A stretch of 64,000 nucleotides of DNA from Epiperipatus broadwayi (taxonomy: Eukaryota > Onychophora > Udeonychophora > Euonychophora > Peripatidae), in the NCBI GenBank assembly GCA_028023455.1, contig JAQFVV010012442.1, positions 1,200,501-1,264,500 on the forward strand, read 5' to 3'. This document shows positions 27,191 to 40,066 of this stretch, one piece after another. Made by a program: the position numbers and the translations under genes. The notes under the pieces are model-generated. The model saw only the letters and a program-made list of their open reading frames with translations. It did no database searches and was not told the DNA's origin. The number at the start of each line of letters is the position of its first letter. Position 1 is the first letter of the stretch.

Positions 27191-27263
27191 GCATTGGCCG
27201 GGACATGAACCCGCAACCCGGGCAACCGCAAGGCAGTCGCGCTCACCTCTCAACCACCAATGC
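27191..27263 (-). pseudogene. tRNA-Gly(GCC)-derived relic or SINE head
   Basis: On the minus strand the 73 nt begin GCATTGGTGGTTGAGAGGTG and end CCCGGCCAATGC. The outer 7 bp pair perfectly (GCATTGG/CCAATGC). The first 12 nt and the CCCGGCCAATGC end are those of animal tRNA-Gly(GCC), and a CTGCC anticodon-loop sequence is retained. The T arm keeps CCGGG/CCCGG but its loop is enlarged (TTGCGGGTTCATGT instead of seven nucleotides), and the D and anticodon stems have changed. B-box-like GGTTCATGTCC is present. The enlarged loop makes a functional tRNA unlikely; a tRNA pseudogene or the head of a tRNA-derived SINE fits better. No SINE tail was recognised. Confidence 0.65.
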
Positions 27264-27565
27264 AAGACAAGTGTGTAAGCAAACTTCATGCTAGTTTTTA
27301 TGTATTACAATGGCTTGTGAGTAGTAGCAAGTTAGCCTTCTCTTGTCAGATTAACTTTGGAGGACGAGGGTGAATCTTTGTTGTAGAGAAACCTATATAT
27401 CCCATGGTGCTGCTGCAAAGAATGGGAGAATGTACCAGTTTCAAACCGAGTTCTTTCCTGGTGTCCAGTAAACCAAGAGCCTGCCCAAAGATAAGTTTTA
27501 ACCTGTAAAAAGATAGTTGCACCATATGCCTCATCAAAGTAATAATCAAACAGACACCAATTCAA

Positions 27566-29338
<1,773 letters not shown>

Positions 29339-29355
29339 AATTCAAATATTTTTTT

Positions 29356-29392
<37 letters not shown>

Positions 29393-29403
29393 AAAAATAT
29401 TTG

Positions 29404-29407
<4 letters not shown>
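29339..29407. repeat. perfect 22-bp inverted repeat around (TA)n
   Basis: AATTCAAATATTTTTTTCTA followed by TA (29339-29360) is exactly inverted at 29386-29407, with a (TA)n core. The 69-bp unit is fully self-complementary, so it could extrude as a cruciform. A second (TA)n tract then leads directly into the outer LTR. Confidence 0.9.
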
Positions 29408-29441
<34 letters not shown>

Positions 29442-29447
<6 letters not shown>

Positions 29448-30016
29448 ACTTACAGTTATTATTATTGGTCTAACGTGTTTTATCTCTTGTGAAATTATTT
29501 ATAAATATAAATTTTTATTTGACTATTTTATTATGTAACATATATGTACTATTTATATATACATTTAAGTTTTAAATAATACATACCTTAAGCTTTTGAG
29601 TAAAATGCCAGATTTAAAGTTAAAAATAAATACTTATATATTTTTTTATTTTATTATTAAATCTTAATGTCAGTGGAACAATTGATAGTTGAGTTAAGCA
29701 TGAACTTGTATATAACACACGAGCAGATTCGTTCGTTCTCTGGATATAAAAAAACGAAAGAAAAAGAAAATCTTTTCTCTTTAAAAATAGCACTTTTCTT
29801 TTATCAATACTACTATTTAACGATTGGAATTTAAATATTAACTTTTCCAAATTAAAATAATTTGTGGATTAAAAGTCTGCAAGAGAAATATAAAATAATT
29901 TTCTACTCAATCTTAAAGGAATAGCAATATAAAAGAAAAGAACGACTGTTTAAGTTTTTTGGAAACTACGTTGTTTTAATACTTCCGTGATTCTTCGGAT
30001 ATATATAAATTTAAGA

Positions 30017-30023
<7 letters not shown>
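29442..30023 (+). repeat. outer element 5' LTR, first part
   Basis: The sequence atagtaacttacagttatt onward matches 45923 onward, up to aatttaagataatta. There the match stops at a TA tract and the inner element begins. The match resumes at 38116 (tataggataaaac). Confidence 0.93.
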
Positions 30024-30053
<30 letters not shown>

Positions 30054-30056
<3 letters not shown>

Positions 30057-31790
30057 AATGGAACCTATAATTCAGAGCCTCACTTGGATGCTCCAAATGT
30101 AATGGAACTTAAGGTAGCCCATGTTTGGGTAAGCCAAATGTAATGGATCGTACTTGCTACATTCCATTTAAATTGAAGAAAGACAAAATTATCCCGGTTA
30201 TATAAATAATGTAATGGAAACTATATGGTAGCTCATAATTAAGCAAGTTAAATATAATGGAATGTATATGAGTTATTCCATTTATATTAAAGAATGAAGA
30301 AAAATAAACTTGTTCCAATTATATTTTAATAAATTGTTTAAATTGCCCTCCCAGCTAGCTTTATATAAAATAAATCTAAAATCATACTAATCAATGAGAT
30401 CTTTAAATAATTACAAAGGCATTATTTATAAAAATAAATAGCACATCTTTATTTTATGTTATCGTTTGACTTTAAATAATATTAATGTTTCAATATTAAT
30501 ATAAACAATAAATATATAAAGACATATTTCTGCCTAATAGTTATAATATAAAGATAATAATTAATATATAGTACCTCAACTTATAAATTATATTTTCAGA
30601 TTTTAAAATTATTTAAATATTTATCTTAAACATCATCTGTTATACGTTTAATGTTATAATAGAATAAGACGCTTAAATTGATCATTCACAAACGTTACAT
30701 TTTACAATGAAAAATAAAATAAACAAAAAAAAAAATATATCAATCTCAAAAATGTATATCCACACATCACACATATATATATAATTATTAAATACCTTTT
30801 TAAAAGTTCACTTAGTTAATTGTCCTTTTAAGAATTAATTTAGTCCATGAGTTTTTTTTCATCTGTATATTTTATTATTTTTATTTTTAGAATGCATTCT
30901 ATTAAAAGAACGACGAAACGATTTCATTAAAGAAGATTATTAATTCTTGAATATATGCATATTTTATTAAAATGTTAAATCCAGTACATCAATTACAATT
31001 ACTTCCAGATTAGAATTAAATTGACGATAATACATTTAAGATAGCTATGCCAGCTTTTAATTCCAGACGCGATGAAATTTATACGTTGAAATTTTAGTTG
31101 TTCCATTGAAAAATTGCTTTAGAATATATGAAAGCGATGATGATGATGCAGCCCTAGCTGCGATATATCCTTGTTACCCCGTCATAATTTATATGTTTAT
31201 TACAAAATATATACGTTACTTCAGTATTTTAAAAAAAATGGTAAACTTTAAAGAAATAAAATGTAATAAAATTCTATCCTTCAGTTGTTTGTTCTATATC
31301 CCATTTTTAATAAGCAATCATCCTAATAATGGCTTCCTTATTATTGTCGCGTGGTTTCATGCCAGCAGATGCTATTTTAAAACTCATGTTATATATATAT
31401 GTTCTCTTTTACAACAATTAACATCAAAATAAAAATAAAATATCAAGTATACATATAAAAAGTATCAAATCGAAAATTTAACATCTTTTAAAATATACAT
31501 AAATAATTATTTATTACATTTAGTAATCATTGCAAATAAAATACTTTTTTCTTTTTTTTTTATCAACAATTTATATGTCCTTATTTATTTCAATAATTAA
31601 ATATTTATAATGATGTACTATCGATATATATATATAAATAAAATAATAACTTCAAATAATAACTATATTTAATAAACATAAAAGAAAAATTTAAATATTT
31701 CATATGTAAACTTCAACTTAAAGAGATTTTTTTTTTTAATAACAAATAACAAATTTTTAAAATATAAATATCGACCTATTGATATTTACA
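30054..31790 (-). repeat. inner element 3' LTR
   Basis: This is a direct repeat of 36367-38095. In element orientation it is preceded by a short purine-rich run (TTTGAGGGAAT, plus-strand 31790-31800), a weak polypurine tract. The 108-codon plus frame inside it (31106-31432) recurs identically at 37419-37745 only because the LTRs are identical; it starts at TTG and runs antisense to the element. Confidence 0.92.
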
Positions 31791-32672
31791 ATTCCCTCAA
31801 ATCCACCGAAAAAAAAAAAATGTCTTTGCAAATAACTAATTAATTATGAAATATCGAAAAACTTCTCAAATTTGTAATCTTTCTAAGGACTAACATGGTT
31901 TAAAGAATATTATTTTTCTTATTAATAACCACATTCATTTATTTATATCTATCTTTCAGATCATCTAGATATTTATCCAAGTTTTCTTAAAAAAAATAAT
32001 AATAATCAAAAGTGCCTTTTCAATTCTTCCTGTAAAGAATTTCCAGTATGTTAAACTTTGTGAAAAAGTTTGCCCTAATTTACAAGATTTTCATATAGCA
32101 TTTTGGTATAACTCAATTGCTTTTGAATAATTTTGAGATAAGTATCTAAAGATTTTGCTATGAACTCCTTAGATTCTACATCTATATCCTTTACATAAAT
32201 AGTAACTTGATCATAAGCACTAACATAACTCTTAACTTTATCAATAATAGTTGCTATTTTATCAGATAATCTTACTTTTCCTTTGACTATCTTGATAAAC
32301 ATCATCGACTTGAGTAAGTCTTTATTTTACTTATTCTAGGTTCAATTAAAAACAATTCTCTGGATAATTTTGAATGGTATTCATTCAAATTTTCTAAATA
32401 ATCCTTTAAAAATCGCAAATCAGTGTGATATAATTTCAACATTAAAGAACTCTTGAAAATCATTTTGTTTTACAACAATAACATTATTATATTAATTATT
32501 TTCAGTTTAACTTTAGGTTTACTCAAATTTCTTTCCTTAGTTATATTTTCTTGAAGAAAATCTTTATTATTTATCTTTCTATCTATAACTTTAAGTTTAA
32601 CTTTAGCTTTTCCAATATCTTTCATAAAATCTATACTTCTTTTAAGATAATTTATTTTAAACTTATCTCTAC
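31791..32672 (-). other. inner element region after gag, with short broken helical frames
   Basis: On the minus strand, three short Lys/Ile/Leu-rich frames follow gag. One follows directly in a different frame from gag (about 32695-32480, including a repeated KVKLK motif). One lies at about 32460-32300 (YHTDLRFLKDYLENLNEYH). One is a 76-codon ORF starting ATG-ATG at 32305 and ending at 32075. All look alpha-helical and none matches PR, RT or IN motifs. They could be the remains of a single third ORF (env-like or gag-like) or unselected A/T-rich sequence. I do not recognise them. Confidence 0.4.
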
Positions 32673-34528
32673 TCAGTTTAATGGATGATTTGAATATCCA
32701 GTCGCTGGAGTATTAACCTCAGTGTTAGTGGTATCATATGGATAACTCCCTGGTTGTAAATTAGTACCACGACTATATTCATGATTTCTATGGTAACCTC
32801 CATGATCCCGGTATGGATTTTGTCTTCTATTATTGTGGTAATTTCTGGTAAACCTTTGCATGCGACCTGCAGATTGGTTTCTTGGTACATGATAATTTAC
32901 ATTTGCTAAATTATAATTAGAGTTATCTCTTGTAGTTCCAGTTGATTTATTACAAATACCATCACTAGTTTCTAATATTCCCAAGATATCTGCTACTTCC
33001 TCAACGGTATGTCGATCTGCAGCCACCAATGTTTGTTCAATATGCCTTGGTAAATTTCTACGCAAAATCCGCACAATCTGAGTTTCTGATAATGGAAATG
33101 CATTTAGGGTTCTGAATTTGGCCACTTGATGTCTAAAAAATTGAGTATAACTCCCATCACGAGAAGTATATTTTTCGTGAGAAAGTCTATGGCGTATAAA
33201 ATCTTGTTTATCCTCATTCCAGAAGTTATTCATTATTGCTTCACGATAATCACCATAAGTTTGAGGCCTTTCAAACAGAGATCTCCACCATTCTTTGGCT
33301 GATGCATATAAATGGTTACTAGCAATTGCCAACTTTTCTTTCTCTGACAGGATACTAAGTGTAAATAATTCTTCTAATGTATTTAGGTATTCCATAGGAT
33401 TTTCATGATATTCACCTTTAAAAACTTTAACATTAATGAACCTTGCAGCATTATGATTCATATATGAATCACTAGATATTTGGTGTGGAAAATCAGAAGA
33501 TCTTTTAGATTCTATTAAATTTGTTCCATTATTAACTTTATCTATACAACACTTACAATTTTCTTTATTTATCAATTCCTTAACAAATGTCTCATCCTTA
33601 AGATAATCTCTGTCTATAATATTATCTTTTATTTTATTTATATCTATCTTTACTTCATATTCTTTCCATTGTTTTTGCAAATTTGATATATATTCACTAT
33701 TTTCTAACGTAATGATTTTTATTTGCTCAATCTTTACATCCATTTCTGCCACATCCTTTCGTACCTCTATTTCATAATTTTTACAGGTTTCAATTTCATT
33801 ATTATTTATATATTCTGAAAGGGGTCTTAATTTTCCTTGAATTTGATCCAATTTAACATCTATTTCTTGTATACGATTAGAAGTAACATCATTTACTACA
33901 TTAATACGTTCATTTATATCTTGTAATTTATTAATATCAATCAACTGTTCCTCTTGCTGCAATCCCACAGCAATTTTAACTTCAGCAGAGATAGTTGTAT
34001 ATAGGTTTTTAAATGAAGATTCATTATCAATTTTCAATGTTTGGAACTTATCCCATAATACTTTATTATCATTAATAATCTTTTCCTTAAATTCCCCATG
34101 TTCTTTCTTAGATTCTTCTAATCTGGCCATAATTCCTTGATTTTCTTCCTTCATTTCATTATTTATTTCTTCAATTTTTGCTTTTAAAGAATTAGCTTCC
34201 ACTATTGTCTCTTCTCTATATTTTTCCATCTTTTCATCAAATTTTACTTCTACTCTTCTAATACTATCATCTACCAAAACTTTTAATTCATTAGAATTAA
34301 TTTTCATCTCAACTCTAAGTTCATCATATTTAGATTCTAGTTTCTGAGAAAGTTCATTAGAGTTGGTTTTCATCTCAGCTCTAAGTTCATCAGAATTTAT
34401 TTTTAAGTTGGTTTTTAAATAGTCTCTAGTTTATCATATTTGGTATTTAATCTAGATTCAAATTTTTCCAAAAAATCTTTTAAGTCAAAATCACCATTAA
34501 CTGGCATTTTATTACTATTGTTATCCAT
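32673..34528 (-). pseudogene. gag: gag of the inner element (coiled coil + retrotransposon gag domain)
   Basis: The long open frame (34373-32673, 566 codons) is a Gag. Residues about 1-260 are a heptad-rich coiled coil, starting with degenerate copies of a KxNSNEL/KYDELRVEM unit. Residues about 311-470 form the retrotransposon gag (capsid-like) domain: VKVFKGEYHENPMEYL, ASAKEWWRSLFERP, FWNEDKQDF and RRNLPRHIEQTL. The tail (500-545) is Arg/Asn/His-rich with no CCHC zinc knuckle. A better start is the ATG at 34528 (MDNNSNKMPVNG...). From it a frame of about 36 codons runs into a stop near 34427, and the coiled coil continues in the next frame, so one frameshift separates them. The equivalent domain of the outer Gag (41206-41883) shares most of these motifs. 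Confidence 0.85.
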
Positions 34529-34572
34529 TATTATTAATAATACAATATTATATACTCATAAAATAAAATCTA

Positions 34573-34658
<86 letters not shown>

Positions 34659-36343
34659 ATAAAAAATTTTTATTTCTATATAGTAACTATCACAGATCAA
34701 GGGCTCACCATCTCCAATCATTATTCCAACAAGCAATTTTTTAACTAAAAATACAAGCCTTTTTAATCTTATAATATATAATAGCTATCTGACAATCTAA
34801 ATTTTACTTATTTGAACTCATGAACTTCTTGGCTTTAAAAAAAAATAATCTTATCTATCACCATAACATCAACAAATTTCTCTAAAATATATATATGCAG
34901 AGAGTAATAACTGATATCACTAAATAACATTTATTTATATTTAATGATAATAAATATTCTACACTTATACTATATTAAAATGTGGATACTTCATATCAAA
35001 TTCAATATAACCTTGAAATATTTAAACTACAACTAAATGTTCACATGCCTTAAAATAACTAATTTGATAATATAGTGAGACAACTTTCTCATTCAAAATA
35101 ATGGTAGTTAAATATAAAATACTTAAATCGATACCTATAAATTTTCTGGACTTTAATACTTAATACCATTTTATACACATAAAAAAAAATATTCACTTCA
35201 CTTATTATTAACTTTTGTGCTCGAAATATTTTACTAAAATTGTACTAATGCAGTTTACTACTAACAAATATTCACTAATTGAATTTCATGTTTAAAAGTC
35301 ACTTACAAAGAAAAAAAAAAATATTAATGTACTTGTTTTCAAACCCTAATTGATAATCAATGTAATAGATTATTTGTTACAAACAATAATCAATTAATCA
35401 AACTCTTAAGTTTGGTGTTATATATTTAAGTTATATACTTATCTATTCCTCCAAAGATCCGACAGATATTGACAACCAAAAGATTGATTAGCACTTCACA
35501 ACTTTGATGTAGATAAAAGAATTCAATCATTACTCCCAAAGCATACAATGTTTCATGAACACTTAGATGACTATCACATTTCATTCTATCCTATCTACTA
35601 CAACCCATAATAATTTTTCTTAGAACACCATTACACTACCCTGCTTATATTTAAGTCTTAGGGGCTATTATTTATAAATATTTCCTTGCTCATCTTTGGG
35701 AGACTTAGAGGCAAATATTATACTTATATTAAAATAATTATATCTTACTCTCTCTGGAGTTTTAAAGATAAAATCATGGCAGGACTACTGTTAACTGCTT
35801 CATGATAAATAATAATAAACATCAAGATTTGGGTTGGAGCAATGAATGAGACTAATCAATCACAAGTGACATGAATGCATCACATCCTCAAGACAATGAC
35901 AAAACTCCCCACTCAACATCAATACCTGCAACAGAACCAACCAAACTCCAACAATCAAATATCCCATCCAACCTTCAAAATTATAGATTTTCTACAACTC
36001 AAACTTTCCAAATATGTACAAAATTATTATACTATAATTCAACACCATCAATATACTTTTTAAATTGAAATTAAACTGCTTCATGACTATATTTATCTTT
36101 CATCACTAAAAAAAAATACAATAATATTAACCATCACCATCTAAACATAAGGCTAAAATATTTCCATTTATATAAAAAAAAATTAAACACACAAAAATGC
36201 TTCTCTTTCTTTAAATTATACATCTCATATTAATATATATACTAGACATCTTAATCTCAAGTATGTGGGGTATTTCAAGCCCTAATTAGCTTATTTCTAG
36301 CCCTAGTTGTTGCGCCAAATGTAATGGAAACGTATATGTAGCA
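34529..36343 (-). other. inner element leader / 5' internal region
   Basis: About 1.8 kb lies between the PBS and gag in element orientation. It holds a (TA)n tract (about 34575-34652) and no coding signal I can support. The plus-strand frames at 35871-36068 are antisense and low complexity. Confidence 0.6.
34575..34652. repeat. (TA)n microsatellite
   Basis: A TA run of about 78 bp lies inside the inner element's leader. It grew within the element or was carried by it. Confidence 0.95.
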
Positions 36344-36575
36344 GCCCCACGATTGGACTAGCCAAATGTAATGGAACCTATAATTCAGAGCCTCACTTGG
36401 ATGCTCCAAATGTAATGGAACTTAAGGTAGCCCATGTTTGGGTAAGCCAAATGTAATGGATCGTACTTGCTACATTCCATTTAAATTGAAGAAAGACAAA
36501 ATTATCCCGGTTATATAAATAATGTAATGGAAACTATATGGTAGCTCATAATTAAGCAAGTTAAATATAATGGAA
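36316..36575 (-). repeat. inner element: six degenerate copies of the LTR-end/PBS junction
   Basis: The plus-strand motif CCAAATGTAATGGAA (minus TTCCATTACATTTGG) begins at about 36316, 36362, 36406 and 36447, with weaker copies at about 36519 and 36563. The spacing is mostly 40-46 bp. In each copy TTCCATTACA is the sequence that ends the LTR, and TTTGG is the start of the PBS. The copy at 36362 is the actual LTR end by comparison with the other LTR (which starts at 30054). The copy at 36316 lies beyond the PBS and is followed by TTTGGCGCAACAACTAGGG, a better PBS-like sequence. Confidence 0.85.
36344..36366 (-). other. primer-binding-site region of the inner element
   Basis: Directly after the LTR end, the minus strand reads TTTGGCTAGTCCAATCG followed by TGGGGC. 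TGG starting within a few nucleotides of the LTR is the standard tRNA 3'-end complement. The tRNA is not identified. A second candidate PBS (TTTGGCGCAACAACTAGGG) follows 47 nt further, at about 36301-36319. Confidence 0.6.
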
Positions 36576-38095
36576 TGTATATGAGTTATTCCATTTATAT
36601 TAAAGAATGAAGAAAAATAAACTTGTTCCAATTATATTTTAATAAATTGTTTAAATTGCCCTCCCAGCTAGCTTTATATAAAACAAATCTAAAATCATAC
36701 TAATCAATGAGATCTTTAAATAATTACAAAGGCATTATTTATAAAAATAAATAGCACATCTTTATTTTATGTTATCGTTTGACTTTAAATAATATTAATG
36801 TTTCAATATTAATATAAACAATAAATATATAAAGACATATTTCTGCCTAATAGTTATAATATAAAGATAATAATTAATATATAGTACCTCAACTTATAAA
36901 TTATATTTTCAGATTTTAAAATTATTTAAATATTTATCTTAAACATCATCTGTTATACGTTTAATGTTATAATAGAATAAGACGCTTAAATTGATCATTC
37001 ACAAACGTTACATTTTACAATGAAAAATAAAATAAACAAAAAAAAAAATATATCAATCTCAAAAATGTATATCCACACATCACACATATATATATAAAAT
37101 TATTAAATACCTTTTTAAAAGTTCACTTAGTTAATTGTCCTTTTAAGAATTAATTTAGTCCATGAGTTTTTTTCATCTGTATATTTTATTATTTTATTTT
37201 TAGAATGCATTCTATTAAAAGAACGACGAAACGATTTCATTAAAGAAGATTATTAATTCTTGAATATATGCATATTTTATTAAAATGTTAAATCCAGTAC
37301 TTCAATTACAATTACTTCCGGATTAGAATTAAATTGACGATAATACATTTAAGATAGCTATGCCAGCTTTTAATTCCAGACGCGATGAAATTTATACGTT
37401 GAAATTTTAGTTGTTCCATTGAAAAATTGCTTTAGAATATATGAAAGCGATGATGATGATGCAGCCCTAGCTGCGATATATCCTTGTTACCCCGTCATAA
37501 TTTATATGTTTATTACAAAATATATACGTTACTTCAGTATTTTAAAAAAAATGGTAAACTTTAAAGAAATAAAATGTAATAAAATTCTATCCTTCAGTTG
37601 TTTGTTCTATATCCCATTTTTAATAAGCAATCATCCTAATAATGGCTTCCTTATTATTGTCGCGTGGTTTCATGCCAGCAGATGCTATTTTAAAACTCAT
37701 GTTATATATATATGTTCTCTTTTACAACAATTAACATCAAAATAAAAATAAAATATCAAGTATACATATAAAAAGTATCAAATCGAAAATTTAACATCTT
37801 TTAAAATATACATAAATAATTATTTATTACATTTAGTAATCATTGCAAATAAAATACTTTTTTTTTTTTTTATCAACAATTTATATGTCCTTATTTATTT
37901 CAATAATTAAATATTTATAATGATGTACTATCGATATATATAAATAAAATAATAACTTCAAATAATAACTATATTTAATAAACATAAAAGAAAAATTTAA
38001 ATATTTCATATGTAAACTTCAACTTAAAGAGATTTTTTTTTTAATAACAAATAACAAATTTTTAAAATATAAATATCGACCTATTGATATTTACA
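36367..38095 (-). repeat. inner element 5' LTR
   Basis: This is a direct repeat of 30054-31790. In minus orientation it starts TGTAAATATC next to the TA tract and ends GGTTCCATTACA at 36367. Confidence 0.92.
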
Positions 38096-38115
38096 ATATA
38101 TATATATATATATAT

Positions 38116-39662
38116 ATATAGGATAAAACAATGTGTTTTGAGTAAAACAGCTTTATATCGTAAAGGTTTCGAAACCAACCTTGCATGCTATTTTAAAATA
38201 TTTTGAAATATTGAATATATAGAACGTCTAGTGATAATAAAGAAATGAAGATTAAGAACATCTACATTCGAAGAATATTTATTTTATTTCACATTAATCC
38301 GGTCATTGGATGTTATTAACAGTTTATCGTTTAAGGATAAATGGAATCATCATTGTACAAATGGATTGGTGATATGCTTCGTAAGAGATCTTCATTGGGA
38401 TGGTGAACTATAGACTTCAATATCTACTCTCAACTCTCTTATAAATAAGTTTCCTTTATTATTTATTTATATATATTATAATAATGCTTATATTATTTTA
38501 ATATGTTTATTATTATTATTATTATCTTTATTTCAAATTTGGCATCGCATCATATATATCTTAAAAGGAAAATTATATTTATTATTAAATATAATTAATT
38601 GAAAGCTTAACATAATTCATCAAATTAGATGAGGGATATAAAAATAGTTATTATTTTAAAGATATCTTAAACAGGATTATATTGTGTTTACTACGTAATA
38701 TTGTAAACGTTTAATGTATTTTTATTTATTAAAAATACATATAATATATAAGTTATACAATGGCAAATAATACTTATATATGGGTAATGGTGAAGCATAT
38801 AAATAAGAATGATAAATAAATTAATAAGTTACATATATTATTATTAATATTTGAACCCAGATATTTTTTTATATATCTGTTAATTTAAGCTATTTTCTTT
38901 AATTTTTGAAAGTTTATTATAGTATTGAGTTTTATCATAGGGTATTAAATAAAAAAATATCATTTATTAATATTCTTTTAAAATGATAAAATTCATCCGT
39001 ATTTATTTATTAATATTTTATTATCTATTCTATTATATTTTTTATTGTTTATTAAATATTGATTTGTTAACGTGATCTCTTTGTCTAATCATTATTGAAT
39101 TATATTATATATATGCTAGTATTATAAATATCATATGAATAATAGTTATAATTAATGCTTATATAAAGGCATATGAAATAACTTGTTTTGAAATTATTCC
39201 TGAAAAGAGCTAATTGCAAATTCTCCGTGAGTTTAAATATTGTGGCATAATGGTGACTGAAAGAGGGATGAAAGATGGATGACCTGGTCTAAATTGTATT
39301 TAAACTTATTTAAAGATTATTGAGCTAGCATAATAAAGATATATATAATCATGGATTTAGTATTTCATCGATTCATTTCTAGCATTCTACTTGAAGACCC
39401 AAAGTCCGATTGTAGTGAAATGAGTATCCTCTTTCTAAGGAATGTAATCATCTCTTTATATTTAACAAGACCAACATAGATTTTAAATATAATCCATTCT
39501 GTTATATTTGGCGACCCTAACTATGAAGCATTAAGTTAATGATTTCTAAACAATAAATATAATTGATTATATTACAATTAATACATCAACTGGGATGATT
39601 AAATGCCATTCCATTATATTTGATGCCTCAACTAAGGCTATCAAATAGGCTGTCCCATTATA
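38116..39662 (+). repeat. outer element 5' LTR, second part
   Basis: It resumes the match to 46505-48058 after the nested insertion. A TATAAATA box lies at 38440-38447 (46833-46840 in the 3' LTR) and AATAAA at 39332-39337 (47723-47728). This predicts an R region of roughly 0.9 kb and a U5 of roughly 0.3 kb. U5 contains the junction repeats. Confidence 0.9.
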
Positions 39663-39751
39663 TCTGGCGACCCAAACGTTAGGGGCTTGATTAATTAAAT
39701 CTCATACCCTGTAGACTGCATTTTATCTGGTGCGCAACGTTTTAGGCATTG
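39494..39751 (+). repeat. outer element: four degenerate copies of the LTR-end/PBS junction
   Basis: Related phrases occur four times. They are CATTCTGTTATATTTGGCGA (39496) followed by CCCTAAC; CATTCCATTATATTTGATGC (39607) followed by CTCAAC; GTCCCATTATATCTGGCGAC (39652) followed by CCAAACGTTAGGGG; and CTGCATTTTATCTGGTGCGC (39716) followed by AACGTTTTAGGC. The third is the real LTR end plus PBS. The first two lie inside U5 and recur in the 3' LTR (about 47895 and 48003). The fourth lies beyond the PBS and is absent from the 3' LTR. Confidence 0.85.
39663..39686 (+). other. primer-binding site of the outer element
   Basis: TCTGGCGACCCAAACGTTAG followed by GGGC directly abuts the LTR end. This is of the TGGCGxCC type usual for Ty3/gypsy elements, in which a tRNA 3' end primes minus-strand DNA. 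The specific tRNA was not determined. Confidence 0.75.
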
Positions 39752-40066
39752 AATCTATAATTTCGATTCATTATATATGATATTTATAATTGCAAGATTA
39801 ATATAAATAAAAAAATGGTAATATATATAATATGATTTAGAGAGATCAATATTTAAATAACTAATTATTAAATTATGTTTTAAACAAGAGTTGAGTGGGA
39901 TAAAGTTTTATATAGACATAGACGTTTAAAAATATACACATATATTAATAGAACCTCATAAGTATATATAAATAGCTTGGGGTGGTAGAGAACTTTACGA
40001 TATAATATTTTGGTTATAAAAATATATATACATTTAAGTAATATTTGAATTAAGTTAAAATTTGTT

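Larger units (their letters stand above)
30054..38095 (-). mobile_element. inner LTR element, gag-only (TR-GAG-like), nested in the outer LTR
   Basis: The two LTRs of 1.73 kb begin TGTAAATATC and end GGTTCCATTACA on the minus strand, with TG...CA ends. The internal region holds a leader, one gag frame and about 0.9 kb after gag, but no protease, RT, RNase H or integrase motif. The visible LTR-to-LTR differences are about three substitutions plus homopolymer or TA length changes, indicating a recent insertion. Flanks are ATAT on both sides, compatible with a 4-bp target duplication but inseparable from the TA tract. Such gag-only LTR elements are known as TR-GAGs; mobilisation in trans by a related full element is inferred. 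Confidence 0.88.

Noticed and set aside
31106-31432. 108-codon frame conserved perfectly at 37419-37745
   Set aside because: It lies in the two near-identical LTRs of the inner element, antisense to it, and starts at TTG. Identity reflects LTR identity, not coding constraint.
35871-36068. Pro/Thr/Ser/Gln-rich plus frames in the inner element leader
   Set aside because: They are antisense to the element, with overlapping frames in two phases and no recognisable motif. They are compositional.
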